From Lyophyllum atratum (taxonomy: Eukaryota > Basidiomycota > Agaricomycetes > Agaricales > Lyophyllaceae), in contig JACGCN010000005.1 in NCBI GenBank assembly GCA_014905825.1, forward strand, positions 1,178,001-1,242,000: a stretch of 64,000 nucleotides of DNA, written 5' to 3'. Each line of letters begins with the position of its first letter. Position 1 is the first letter of the stretch. The notes under the pieces were generated by a model. It was given only the letters and a program-made list of their open reading frames with translations, was not told the origin of the DNA and ran no database searches. The translations under genes were made by a program, and so were the position numbers. Shown here one piece after another: positions 33,317 to 44,900 of this stretch.

Positions 33317-36300
33317 CTACATATCTGCCCACCGGAGTCCGACATTCGTAGCTAAAGCGGCGAGCAGAACGAAGCATAAGATTGTTGGGCCATACTTGTC
33401 ATAGTATAAGCCTTCTGCATGTCGTTCCCGAAGCTTGTGGGAGCGGTAGACAAATATTCCGACAGAATAGGCGATAGCTAGAAGAGCCGTGAACGTGAAG
33501 AACGCAGCGATGATCAAACCCCGAGAATCGTCGGGGGATATGAAGTTCAGCAGCGTCGTGGCAATTGTCCCGATAAAGACCGACGTATTCATCCATTTCT
33601 GTCAACTTCTGTCAAACTCCAAAAGATGGCTTGATGACGCAGCAGACATACCAGGAACGTCCTTTCAGCGGCAAAGTAAACCTTGGGTTCGATTCGTACA
33701 GGTATCGCAATTCTTTTGCCAGCAGGTGCTGACCAGTCTCTCGACAAAATACGGTCATCCCCAACCGGCAACTCTTCTCCCAGGCCGGATGGCTCTTCGT
33801 CCTCATGCTGCTCATCTTCATCGCGGGTGTCCGCCAGCTCCCTCTCCCTGATATCGCGTGCTCCGTGCAGTCGATTTTTTAAAGTTTCGTCAAAGGCAGA
33901 CGACGGGGCTAAAGGATCAATCGACAGCGATCTCCCTTGAGGAATATCAACGCCTTTCTTGGGACGAGGAGAAGAGACAGGGCTGCGCTCCCCACTACCG
34001 CCGGGGCGAGTGTCGTCAGCCTCCAGTTCGCGTCGCTCCTTCAATGCCTTCTCACGGAATGCAATAGCCTCTTTCACCTCCTCGCTGGTGAGGCCAGTTC
34101 GCTTGTCCTCATCCCTTGCAGGTGTCTGCATGATCTCCTCGTCTTCCTCACCCTCGGATACCGGCTCAGCATATGACATCGCCTCAGGGCTGGATACCGT
34201 TCCTGAAGATGGGATTTCTGTGGGACTCTTAGAGGGAGCGGGACGCTCGATAACGTGCAGGTATCCGGTATCAGGTTTGAGGATGTCAGTGTCCACTATT
34301 TCAACGATATTGAGAAAGCACTTTGGATACGGCGAGGGAATAACGTACTCTGGGGGAGCCAAAACGGCACCAGATCGACACGATTAGGTAGTAACGTGGC
34401 ACATCCGTGGATGAATTTACTAAAGAGCAATATGAGGCCCTGCCAATGTATTTGAACAAGAAGCCCACCTGAACTTAGGCACCGCCTCTACAAGGTGCGA
34501 CTGGACAAGGTCCGTCACCCACTTGGGCGGCTCCTGTCCAAACTGTGTTTGAAGCTTCACTTCAAGAACTCCATATCTGCATGGCCTTGTTGAGAATAGC
34601 TTCTAGAATAAAAGGAGATATTTACTTGAAAAGCTCCTTATCATCTGGAGGGACCTGCGGGAAAGGATGATCGATCCCAATATCCGTCCGACGCCAGTTA
34701 TCGCCCGAGCGGACTTTACCATCCCAGTTATCCTCACGTATAAGGGCAAGCTCGGTGTCGAGCGAGATCCGCACGCGAGCGTCGCCCGGTAGCTGGAAGG
34801 CGGTGCGGTTATAGAACGACCGTATCACTAGAAGGCGACATGATTTTAGCAATGGCTCTGCTTGCGACGATAGCCACTGACCAGGTTGAAGATTCCTTGT
34901 GAGGATGGCGTATTGAACTTCATTCGCTAACTGAATCATAGAATCAACCTCTTGTTGACTCTTCTTTCCTTTCTTCACGAGTTGCTGGAACTCGGCGTCG
35001 ACGGTGTACTCCCCTCGCAGAAAAGCGTTGACCAGGTGTTCCTTGATTGGGAAGCGTGCCTTGACTGACTTTTCACCGGTCCAATCTTCACGGTGAGTTT
35101 TACGCTCGACGAATATCTAGGAATGGTCTGAGTATTGTGCAGGAGGAGAACGAATCAACATGCCGTTTTCTGATCAACATCGCCATACCATCGTAGGCGG
35201 ATTGCTTCAGCACCTTCCGTTTTCTCGAGACGTCCCAGATACAATTCGAGATCCTCGTTGTCAAAATAGATCGATGTGATTGCTAGACAAAGTAGGTCTT
35301 GGAATAATATGAATGCGCAGTTGTAATATGACTGACCAGCATCACGGGGGTCAAACTCTTTATCGGCGTTAAACACTACATGAAGAGTAAGTCGTGATAA
35401 TATTTGGTAGGCCAGAAATGCAATGCAAACCTAGGACTGGAAGGTGCCTCAAGATAGCCAATTTCAGTGGTACCAAATTATCAGGATGGACCTATGTGCA
35501 CGATTAATGAGGTATTGTGAGGAGGTCTGGTGGTATCTTACCCAGTATTTGGTCGTCTGCCTGACGAAGGCACTCTGGGTACCACCCGCGCTAGCGTCAC
35601 CCTGTACCGGATTACCTCTTGTTCTAACAAGGTTGTAGAGTCTGGAGAGTTTGACAATTAAAGCATCCCAGTTGTACTTGTAGAACGGCCTCTTCTCAAG
35701 GTACTCTTGCACAAATGTCGGTTTGAGTTTTCGGCCAGTTTGTTTCTGAATAGATGCGCTGTAAGATCATCCAAGTCAAAATTTGGGAGTAGTGACTCTT
35801 ACGTCGTGTTTCTATGGCATGGGAGAATAGAAGCGTCGGTTAGCAGACGAAGGTCAACAGTGGACATCCCTGGTACCTTGAGTATTTTCATAAAGCCTGT
35901 AATATTTAGCTTTGTATAGAGAGCAAGATCGTGGACGTCTGCGACGAGGTTGGCGACCTCCTCCTCGAGCTCGTGGAAACGGGTTTCGAGTTCGTCGTAA
36001 GTTTCATCTTCGTCGGAGAGGTCATCCTCAGAACCCTCATCTTGGGTATAGACATCTGCCTCTTGATCTTCTGTGTCAGGGGGATTTTCTGTGTCAGGGG
36101 ACGGCTCCAGCTGCGGGGATGGCTCTCGGTTCTCCTCATGCTCCTCCGCGACTAAATGCTTGACATCTTTCTCTGCCTCCTTTATTCGCCGAGAGAGCTC
36201 GGAAGTCTGGATGGGGCGACGTTGGTTAGTGTTCACTGCTCAACATGAATGACAGGATATGTAGGATTTTGAATGGAAGCAGGGTTGGACGTGCACACGA

Positions 36301-36713
36301 CAGTTCTGCGCACAGGGTCACAGTGGCGATACAACTATTCTTGGACAGCTGGTATAGAAGTGCATGTGGGCAAATGTACGTGCCTTGCTTTTCTGGAAAT
36401 CGTGAATCTTGTCCAACTCCTTCTCCAACATTTCCATAAACTCTTGTTCATCTTTATCGGTCCAGCCACCTTCGGTAGTACGGTCCTAAATGAGAGTAAC
36501 GGCATGTCAGACTCAAAAGGAAGGTGATATCCTTCAAGAACACAGCCTAGAAACTCCGGACTGATGTAAACGCACTTTCAGTATCCGCTTTAGCTTATTG
36601 TAATCCAGATAGTACGGTCGCCATTCATTGTACAGGGAGGTCTGGGAAGAGTGAGGTCCCGGAGAAGATTAGCACGGGGTGGTACATACTCTTATCTTCG
36701 TTCCAAACTTCAT
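33317..36713 (-). CDS. VTC4: VTC4-type vacuolar transporter chaperone (polyphosphate polymerase)
   Basis: A multi-exon gene starting at 36713 (MKFGTKIR, then [20 protein letters not shown]) and ending with TAG at 33317-33319. Domains in order are as follows. The N-terminal SPX domain senses inositol pyrophosphates; it has an acidic insert (about 35,960-36,130) and the GFMKILK-KHD-K motif. The VTC catalytic tunnel domain follows ([103 protein letters not shown]). A disordered Ser/Glu-rich linker leads to the C-terminal DUF202 membrane domain with three helices (residues of 33,317-33,590). VTC4 uses ATP to make polyphosphate and pass it into the vacuole. The SPX lysine motif is split by a 9-nt exon. 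It is divergent from Gtr2 across 245 bp. Confidence 0.92.
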
Positions 36714-36958
36714 GATTTGCAGTCGGTGGAGAGCAGGGGGCCGTCGGGTATGTAGAGTAGGGAGGAAGACGTTAACAGTGGGAGGGTAGTAGCATGAACT
36801 CTTCCTGTGAAGAGAGTGAACGAACGTGCGTCAATTGCCAGACTTGCACTAAATGGGGTTTCGGTGGTGATACGTCGGGACTCGGAACGAACACCCAGAA
36901 CTCGATCACGCGGAGGGCTTCAACGGGCTTCAGCTCCGGAGTCATTCAAGTTGCCATC
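36714..36958. promoter_or_regulatory. Shared upstream region of VTC4 and Gtr2
   Basis: 245 bp between the VTC4 and Gtr2 start codons, so both promoters must overlap here or extend into untranslated leaders. An in-frame upstream ATG for Gtr2 exists at 36,794, but the extra residues look like leader sequence. Confidence 0.5.
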
Positions 36959-38474
36959 ATGGTCAACGGTCCTCCTTCTTATGCTGCAACCTCTACAAGC
37001 TCCCCACTTGCCCAGCGGCCACCGTTGAATGGTCACAAGTCTTCCACAGGCGATGGTGTCACCCGTACGAAGATTCTGCTCCTCGGTTTGCGCAGGTGAA
37101 GCTTGTCCCAATCTCTCTCTTTCGCTTGCCACTCAAACTTTCTCTACAGAGCCGGGAAAACCTCAATCCAACAAGTTCTCTTCAACAGTCTTGCCCCAAA
37201 GCAGACGTTTTATCTTGAGACCACTATGCGGATAGTGAAACATACATTCGAGTGCGTCTCTCTCGAGCCCTAGCTGTGAGTCGCCTCAAAGCCGGTAACC
37301 CACACTAGTACAGTCATCCCGCTGGAGGTATGGGATTGTCCCGGAAATATCACCGTCGAAGCATTAGGAGCGCCGCTCTCCCAATTCGCGACGATGATAT
37401 TCGTGATTGATATCCGGGTGAGCATTCCACTTGATCGGGCGGCTGGACACTCCCTAACGTGCATTTTGCAGGATGTGTACAACCAGCCAATTTCAAAGCT
37501 CGTGGAATTCATCGTTGCTGCATATCAGGCAAACCCGAATATGAGCCTGGAGGTGTTTGTTCACAAAGCCGAGAAGCTGCAGGAGGACGATAAAATTGGT
37601 ATGACCTAGACGTCTCTATCGCGTCCCGAACTAGACACGCCTTTCTAGAAAATTTCAGGCAAATTCACGAGCGCGTCTCCGATCGACTATTGGACATAGC
37701 TCCGGAATATGAGCAGGTTCAGCTGAACTTTCATCTGACTTCAGTATACGATCATTCTTTGCACGAAGCATTTTCGAAGGTCCTTCATAAACTCGTCGAC
37801 TCTCTCCCATACTTGGAGGACTTACTCAATGTGTTTTGTGCGGTAAGTGAAAATATCGTCCAGGGATTGGGAAGTACTAATAACAGTTCATAGAACTCCC
37901 AGTCGCCAAAGGCATTTCTATTCGATACAACATCGCGGTTATATATCGCAACAGACGCGTCGCCAGTCGACTCTGCGACATTCAACCTATGTTGCGATTA
38001 TCTGCTAATGTTGAATTCGTTTGGAACATTATACAAGTACAACTGGCTTCCTCCACTTACATCGTCCAAACTAAGCTAATGGGACCTCACAGATCTGCAA
38101 CTGCTGACGCGCGACGGCCACTACCAACGACACCACCACCTTCAGCTTCCTCTACATCTTCTCTGTCACCCGTACCTACACCAACATCCGACCCAACGAC
38201 ACCGACAGGCACGGCGATATCAACCACCAGCTCATCCACTCAGCGGACGTGTCGTGATCTTTTCTATCCCAGTGCCTCGACATCTCTCCATCCATCAACA
38301 CCGGGCACAACGCTGACATACCATCTGATAACACCTCAGCTTGCACTTCTGGCTCTGTTACCCACCAGCGTGTACGAGGGTCGCCGGGGACTGATTGAGT
38401 TCAACGTGGTGTTTTTCCGTGAAGGCGTGCAGGAGATTTGTCAAGTGGAGAAAGAGGCTAGAACGGGCGGATAG
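36959..38474 (+). CDS. GTR2: Gtr2/RagC-type small GTPase of the TORC1 pathway
   Basis: A multi-exon gene. Exon 1 is 36959-37095 and exon 2 starts at 37150. After a disordered leader the G1 loop reads KILLLGLRRAGKTS, with the intron inside it. Next come a switch region (TFYLETTMRIVKHTFDTVIP), G3 (VWDCPGN) and a G4-like HKAEKL. The C-terminal roadblock-type half contains YEQVQLNFHLTSVYDHSLHE, LFDTTSRLYIATDASPVDS and, after a Thr/Pro-rich insert, YHLITPQLALLALLPTSV. The frame stops at 38474. RagC/Gtr2 pairs with RagA/Gtr1 on the vacuole and relays amino-acid status to TORC1. The insert of about 55 residues before the last block is longer than I would expect and may be partly a mis-called intron. 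Neighbours: divergent from VTC4 and upstream of the fatty acid synthase. Confidence 0.85.
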
Positions 38475-38928
38475 CGTTTCTACGTATGGGTGATTTACTC
38501 AGGTTCCTGCCATGTTCTTCGGGGGTGCCCGGGGTAGGGTGCCTTCTGTTGATGGCGAAACGACTTGGTGGACCCCAGAATGTTGTATAATACCTCGTGC
38601 AGTGAGCGTGTTGAAGGCGTGGTTGCTGATTATCGATGAGAATACGCAGCCCCCAGGCAGCCCCGAAGCAATTTTGACCTCGACAAGGCTACAAGCGAGG
38701 TGATGTCGAGGCTTGTCGAGGCAGATCTTGAGCAGATCTTTAGCCGATTACACTCTGGTATACGCCAACGGTCACGTGCACATATCCAAAAATTCCGTTG
38801 GGGAAGACGTTTGGGGTCCAGGGTCATATATAATTTTTGGTTACTTGGACTCTCATTAGAGTCTTCTATAGATCCTCTTCTTCCCTCCACAACCTCCGCT
38901 GAAAAGGCTGTCTACCAGCTGCATCAGA
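38475..38928 (+). promoter_or_regulatory. Promoter region of the fatty acid synthase gene
   Basis: 454 bp between the Gtr2 stop and the fatty acid synthase ATG. It contains a CACGTG E-box at 38,773-38,778 (151 bp upstream of the ATG) and a TATATAA box at 38,827-38,833 (about 96 bp upstream of the ATG). Whether either is used is unknown. Confidence 0.4.
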
Positions 38929-41900
38929 ATGGCGGTGCCCAACGGACACGCTGTCCGCGCTCAGAGTATTCCTACCCGTCCTTTAATTCTTTCTCTCGGC
39001 CAAATTAGAGTGAGTGACGCATATCTTCGCCAACAACGACCAGCACGCTGATCGCGATCTGCAGGTTTCGATCCCCGTATCGACCAACCCCGATGAATGG
39101 ATTGTGGCTGAAGTCCTGAGAGATGACTTCGCCCACAACCAGACCCTCCTAGATGCTGTCGACGCGACAGCCCAACTCGAAAACGAAAACGAGGCGACTG
39201 TAGAGCTGGTTGCACGATTTCTCGCCTTTGTTACCGAGAAATTGCACGATGAAGCCCAGTCGACGGCAGCACGCACATCGCTTCTTTTGAATCTGCTCAA
39301 GCACTTCACATCTTCCTACCTCGCCAGCAAGGACGTACACAGTCTGACGTCCGCATTCGATACCGAGGTCCGCAAAGCTGTTCTCTCAGCTTATTTCCAA
39401 GCCGTCGCGGCCCTCCAAAGCCAAAACGTCGCCGACATTCCCACTGGCCCCGTCTCCGCCCTACTCTCCGCCGCAACGAGTGGAAAAGCCTCCATTTTTG
39501 CGTTATTTGGTGGCCAAGGAACCAACGAAGTTTATTTCGATGAACTCCAATCACTTTACGATATCTACAAGCCTTTCGTCGCGCCATTCTTGGCGAGCGT
39601 CACGGACGAAGTCCTCGCGCCTTTGGCTGAAGAACACGAGGCCTCTCCCCACTACACTCACGGACTCGATGTCGTCGCCTGGCTCGATGACGCCAGCGCT
39701 CGTCCTTCCGTTGCCTACTTAGCTTCAGTTCCGGTCTCCTTCCCCCTGATCGGCCTCACCCAACTCGTCCAGTACCTCGTTGTATGCAAGGTTACTGGCC
39801 TTACTCCAGGAGAACTCCGCGATCGCATCGCTGGTGCGACTGGTCACTCCCAAGGCATCGTGTCTGCCGTTGCGATCTCCGCATCTGCGACTTTCGAGCA
39901 GTTCACCGAGAACTCGCGCAAGGCCCTCAAATGGCTATTCTTCTCCGGCCTTCGCGGCCAACAAGCATTCCCTGTCGTGTCCTTGAACCCCAGCATCGTC
40001 CAGGACTCCGTCGACGGCGGCGAAGGAACCCCCAGCCCCATGCTTTCTATCACCGGTCTCAACCTCAAGGAGGTCGAGATCCACCTGAAGAAGACCAACG
40101 CACATCTTCCCGAGAACTCCAAGTTGCAAGTTTCCCTCCACAACGGTCCTCGCGCCTTTGTGGTCACAGGTCCTGCCCGTGCTCTCCATGGGCTCGTCAC
40201 CAATCTCAGGAAAGTCCGCGCCCCCAACGGTCTAGACCAAAGCAAGACGCCATTCTCTCAGCGCAAACCCGTCTTTTCCGTGAGGTTCCTCGTCGTTGGT
40301 GTCCCGTACCACAGCGGGTACTTGAGCGGTGCCACTGAGCAACTCAATGAGGACCTCGGCGAAGAGCTTTGGCAAGCCCAAGATTTGAAGATTCCCGTTT
40401 ACAACACTGAGGACGGTATGTTTTGATCAATATCATATAATGTAGGGTCCTAATGATTTCATCCACAGGCTCCGATCTTCGCACTTTGACAACCTCGATC
40501 ACGCGCTCCTTGTGCGAGCAAATCTTTACCTCGCCCATTCACTGGTCGAAGGCAACTGACTTCCCTGAGACCGCTACCCATGCCATCGACTTCGGTCCTG
40601 GTGGTCTGAGTGGAATTGGCCCCCTCACCGCAAGGAACCTCGATGGAAGGGGTGTTCGTGTCATTGTCGCCGGCGATCGCGGCAAAGGAGATGCAGAGCT
40701 ATACGATGGTGCTGATGTGAAATACGAGGATTGGTGGAGCAAGAAGTGGTCGCCCGGGTTGGTTCGTACCAGGTAAGTCTCAGCGTCTCATGAAGTCACT
40801 TCCTTTTCTCATTGACTATAGCGACGGCACTATCCACCTCGATACTCCCTTCTCTCGTCTCCTGGGCAAGCCTCCGATTATGGTTGCTGGCATGACCCCA
40901 TCTACTGTCAAGGCAGGGTTCGTCAGCGCCGTTCTTGACGCTGGCTACCACGTCGAGTTGGCCGGTGGTGGCCATTATAACGCTGCTGCCCTCCGTGCTA
41001 AGGTTGCTGAGATCCAGAAACAAATCCCTGCTGGTGTTGGCATCACCCTCAATGCCCTTTACATCAACCCTCGGCAATTCGGCTTCCAGTTCCCATTGTG
41101 GCAGGAGATGCGCAAGGAGGGCCTTCCCGTTGAAGGTTTCTGCGTCGCTGCTGGTATCCCGAGCACCGAGAAGGCCGCCGAGATCATCGATGCATTGAGG
41201 AACGCAGGTATCAAGCACGTTGCGTTCAAGCCCGGTTCCGTCGATGGCATCCGCCAAGTCATCAACATTGCCGCCGCGAACCCCGACTTCCCCATTATCA
41301 TGCAATGGACTGGAGGCCGCGCTGGAGGACATCATTCCTTCGAGGACTTCCACCAGCCTATCTTGTCGACTTACCGCGCCATCCGCCGCCATTCGAACAT
41401 CTCCCTCGTCGGTGGCTCCGGTTTCGGTTCGGCTGAGGACCTCTGGCCGTATCTCACCGGTGACTGGTCTGTAGAGCGTTTCGACGTTCAGCCCATGCCT
41501 TTTGATGGTTTCCTCTTCGCCTCTCGCGTCATGGTCGCCAAGGAGGCTCATACCAGCCCCTCCGTCAAGGATCTCATCGTCGCTGCATCTGGTGTTGAAG
41601 ACGCCGCCTGGGAAGGCACTTATGCCAAGCCCACAGGAGGTATCCTTACAGTCCGTTCCGAGCTCGGTGAGCCTATCCACAAGGTCGCCACTCGTGGTGT
41701 CAAGCTCTGGAAAGAGTTCGACGATACCGTCTTCAAGTTGGCCAAGGAGAAGCGTGTAGCGTGGCTCACGGAGCGCCGCGATGAGGTCATCGGGAAGTTG
41801 AACAAGGACTTCTCCAAGCCTTGGTTTGGATGGAAGAAGGACGGAAGCGTCGCCACCGACCTTGGCGACATGACCTACGAGGAAGTCGTCCTCAGGATGG

Positions 41901-44900
41901 TCAGGCTCATGTTCGTGTCGCACGAGAAACGCTGGGTAGATCGTTCGCTCAGGAACTTGACTGGCGACTGGTTGAGGCGTATCGAAGAGCGCTTTGCCGG
42001 CGTCAATGACACCGCTGCTAAGCCTTCCGTTCTGCAGTCGTACAACTCCCTTGATGATCCTCTACCCTTTGTCGAGACTTTCTTCAAGGCTTATCCACTC
42101 GCTGCCGAACAGCTTCTCGCCTCGGAGGATGCGGCCTACTTCCTGGCTATCGCTCAGAGGCCTGGACAGAAGCCTGTTCCTTTTATCCCTGTCCTGGACG
42201 CCTCCTTCGAAGTCTGGTTCAAGAAGGTATACCTAAATTTTCTGCTCTTCTATTGTCACTGTTATTGATATACCCTGTTAGGATTCGCTTTGGGCTGCGG
42301 AGGACATCGAGGCTGTCTTTGATCAAGACCCTCAGCGTGTCTGCATCCTCCAGGGTCCTGTTGCTGCGAAGGGCTCCATCGTCAAGGACGAGCCTATCAA
42401 AGACCTTCTCGGTAACATCAACAAGGCTCTCATCCAACGTCTCCTTGAGCGCAAGTACGCCAACGACGAGAGCACCATCCCCACCGTCGATTACTTGGGT
42501 GCACAGCCTCCTGCCGTCGCCCCTGAGATCCCCAGTGTTCGTCGCTCCCAGGCCAAGGATGCTGTCGTATATGAGATCGGCGACACCCTCCCCGAGACAT
42601 CCGCATGGTTGGAGACTCTGGCTGGCCCTACTTTGGGCTGGCTGAGGGCCCTCATCGCGTCGCCTACTATCGTTCAAGGCACTTCCTATATTGACAACCC
42701 GTTGCGCCGCATCCTTGCGCCTCGCGCCGGCCAGAAGGTAGTTGTGGCATCGTCCTCAGTAACCATCTATGGTGCTGCACGTTCGTATGGTCCCCACAAG
42801 TCGGACTTCAAGGCACTGGAGATTCAGTTCAACAGTTCGACGAAGGCCATCGACGTCACGATGTATGAAGATCGTCGCGATGTTTCCGTCCCCCTCTCCC
42901 TCCAATTCCAGTACAAACCGTCCTCTGGATTTGCCCCCATCCACGAGATTGCAGCCGGACGCAATACTCGCATCAAGGATTTCTACTGGAAGTTGTGGTA
43001 CGGCGATAATGAAGTCCTACCTTCTATCGACCTTCGCGAGACCTTCGTTGGCCCTGAGGTCACGATCGAGGCTTCCGCTGTGGAAGAGTTTTGCGCCGTT
43101 GTTGGGAACCAGGGAGAATCCTTCCAGACGGTGCGCAACGACAACGTTCAGGCGCCCATGGACTTCGCCATTGTCACTGGGTGGAAGGTACGTGTCTTTA
43201 CGAATTAACACCCAACCTCTCTGAATATGTGTATAGGCTATCATGAAGTCCATTTTCCCGACGGACATTGACGGCGATCTCCTCAAGCTTGTTCACATGT
43301 CGAACGGGTTCCGCATGATGCAAGATGCCAAACCTCTTCAGGTTGGAGATATCTGCAAGGCCAAGGCCCAGATCGTTTCCGTTACCAACGCGAATGAGGG
43401 CAAGATAGTTAAGGTCAAAGGACACGTCTATCGCGGGGACGAACAGGTCATCGAAGTTGTTTCCGCTTTCCTGTACCGTGGTCGCTTCGTCGACTACGAG
43501 AACACATTCGAAACCACCGAGGAACCCGACTACCTTGTGCCCCTTGAGTCTGATGCCGCTGTCGGTGTCCTCCAGTCCAAGGAATGGTTCGAGTGGGACG
43601 ACGATTCTAAGCCACTATTGGCAGGCGCTGCCCTCCTTTTCCGCATTAGCTCCCAGGTCTCCTTCAAGGACAAGACCTCCTACCGAAACGTTGCTGTTTC
43701 CGGCCACATCTTCGTGCGCAATCAGCTGAAGGTACTCGTGAAGGTTGGATCCGTCGACTTCCAGCAAGAGGATTCTCAAGGCAACCCCGTCCTCGCCTAT
43801 CTCCAACGTCATGGTTCCGCACAAGGCCTTGTCACGCCTCTTCCGAACGATGGGTACACTCTGACGAGCAGTGACGGGAGCACCGTCTTCAACGCGCCCT
43901 TGACCAATGAACCCTACTCCAAGGTCTCAGGCGACTTCAACCCCATCCACATCAATCCGTACTTCTCCGACTACGCTTCCCTCCCCGCTACCATCACCCA
44001 TGGACTCTGGTCGAGCGCTGCCACTCGTCGCTACGTCGAGAATGTTGTTGCTCAAGGGCATCCTGATCGAGTCTTGGCGTAAGTTTCCCGTGCCTTTTCT
44101 CTGCATCATGACTGATTGTCCTCCATAGATACAATGTTTCCTTCGTCGGTATGGTCCTTCCTAACGATGAGCTCAGCGTCAAAGTTCGTCACACTGGTAT
44201 GCGCGATGGCAACATCGTCGTGAAGGTCGAGACCTTCAATGATCGTGGTGAGAAGGTGCTGGATGGGTCGGCGGAAGTCTTGCAGCCCACCACGGTGTAT
44301 GTCTTTACCGGCCAAGGCTCTCAAGAGGCTGGCATGGGCATGGACCTGTACAACAGCTCTCCTGCTGCACGTGCCGTCTGGGAAGGTGCCGACACTCATC
44401 TGCTCGCAGTTTACGGTTTCTCCATCGTCGAGATCGTCAAGGACAACCCCAAGACCAAGACCATTCACTTTGGTGGCATCAAGGGTCAGGCGATCCGCCA
44501 ACGCTACATGGACATGACCTACGACACCATGGATAAGGACGGCAATGTCAAGACTCTCCCCCTCTTCGCCGACATCGACGTGCGGACCCCTAAATACACG
44601 TTCAGCCATCCCGGTGGTCTGCTCTTCGCAACGCAGTTCGCCCAGATTGCCCTCGTCGTCACGGAGAAGGCCGCTTTCGAGGACATGCGTTCCAAAGGAT
44701 TCGTCCAGAAGGATTGCGCCTTCGCTGGTCACTCCCTCGGTGAATACTCAGCATTGGCTTCCATTGCTGATGTTTTGCCTATTTCTGCTCTTGTCGACGT
44801 TGTGTTCTACCGTGGCATTACCATGCAGAGGGCTGTCGAACGTGACTCCCAGAACCGCTCCAACTATGCGATGTGCGCCGTCAACCCGAGCCGCATCTCG

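Noticed and set aside
36794..36958. Upstream in-frame ATG extending Gtr2 by 55 residues
   Set aside because: The extra residues look like untranslated leader; the ATG at 36,959 begins a plausible N-terminus. Not excluded.
40796..41923. 375-codon minus-strand frame inside the fatty acid synthase
   Set aside because: It is antisense to the enoyl reductase exon; such long mirror frames come from strong codon bias on the true strand, and it shows no family motif.
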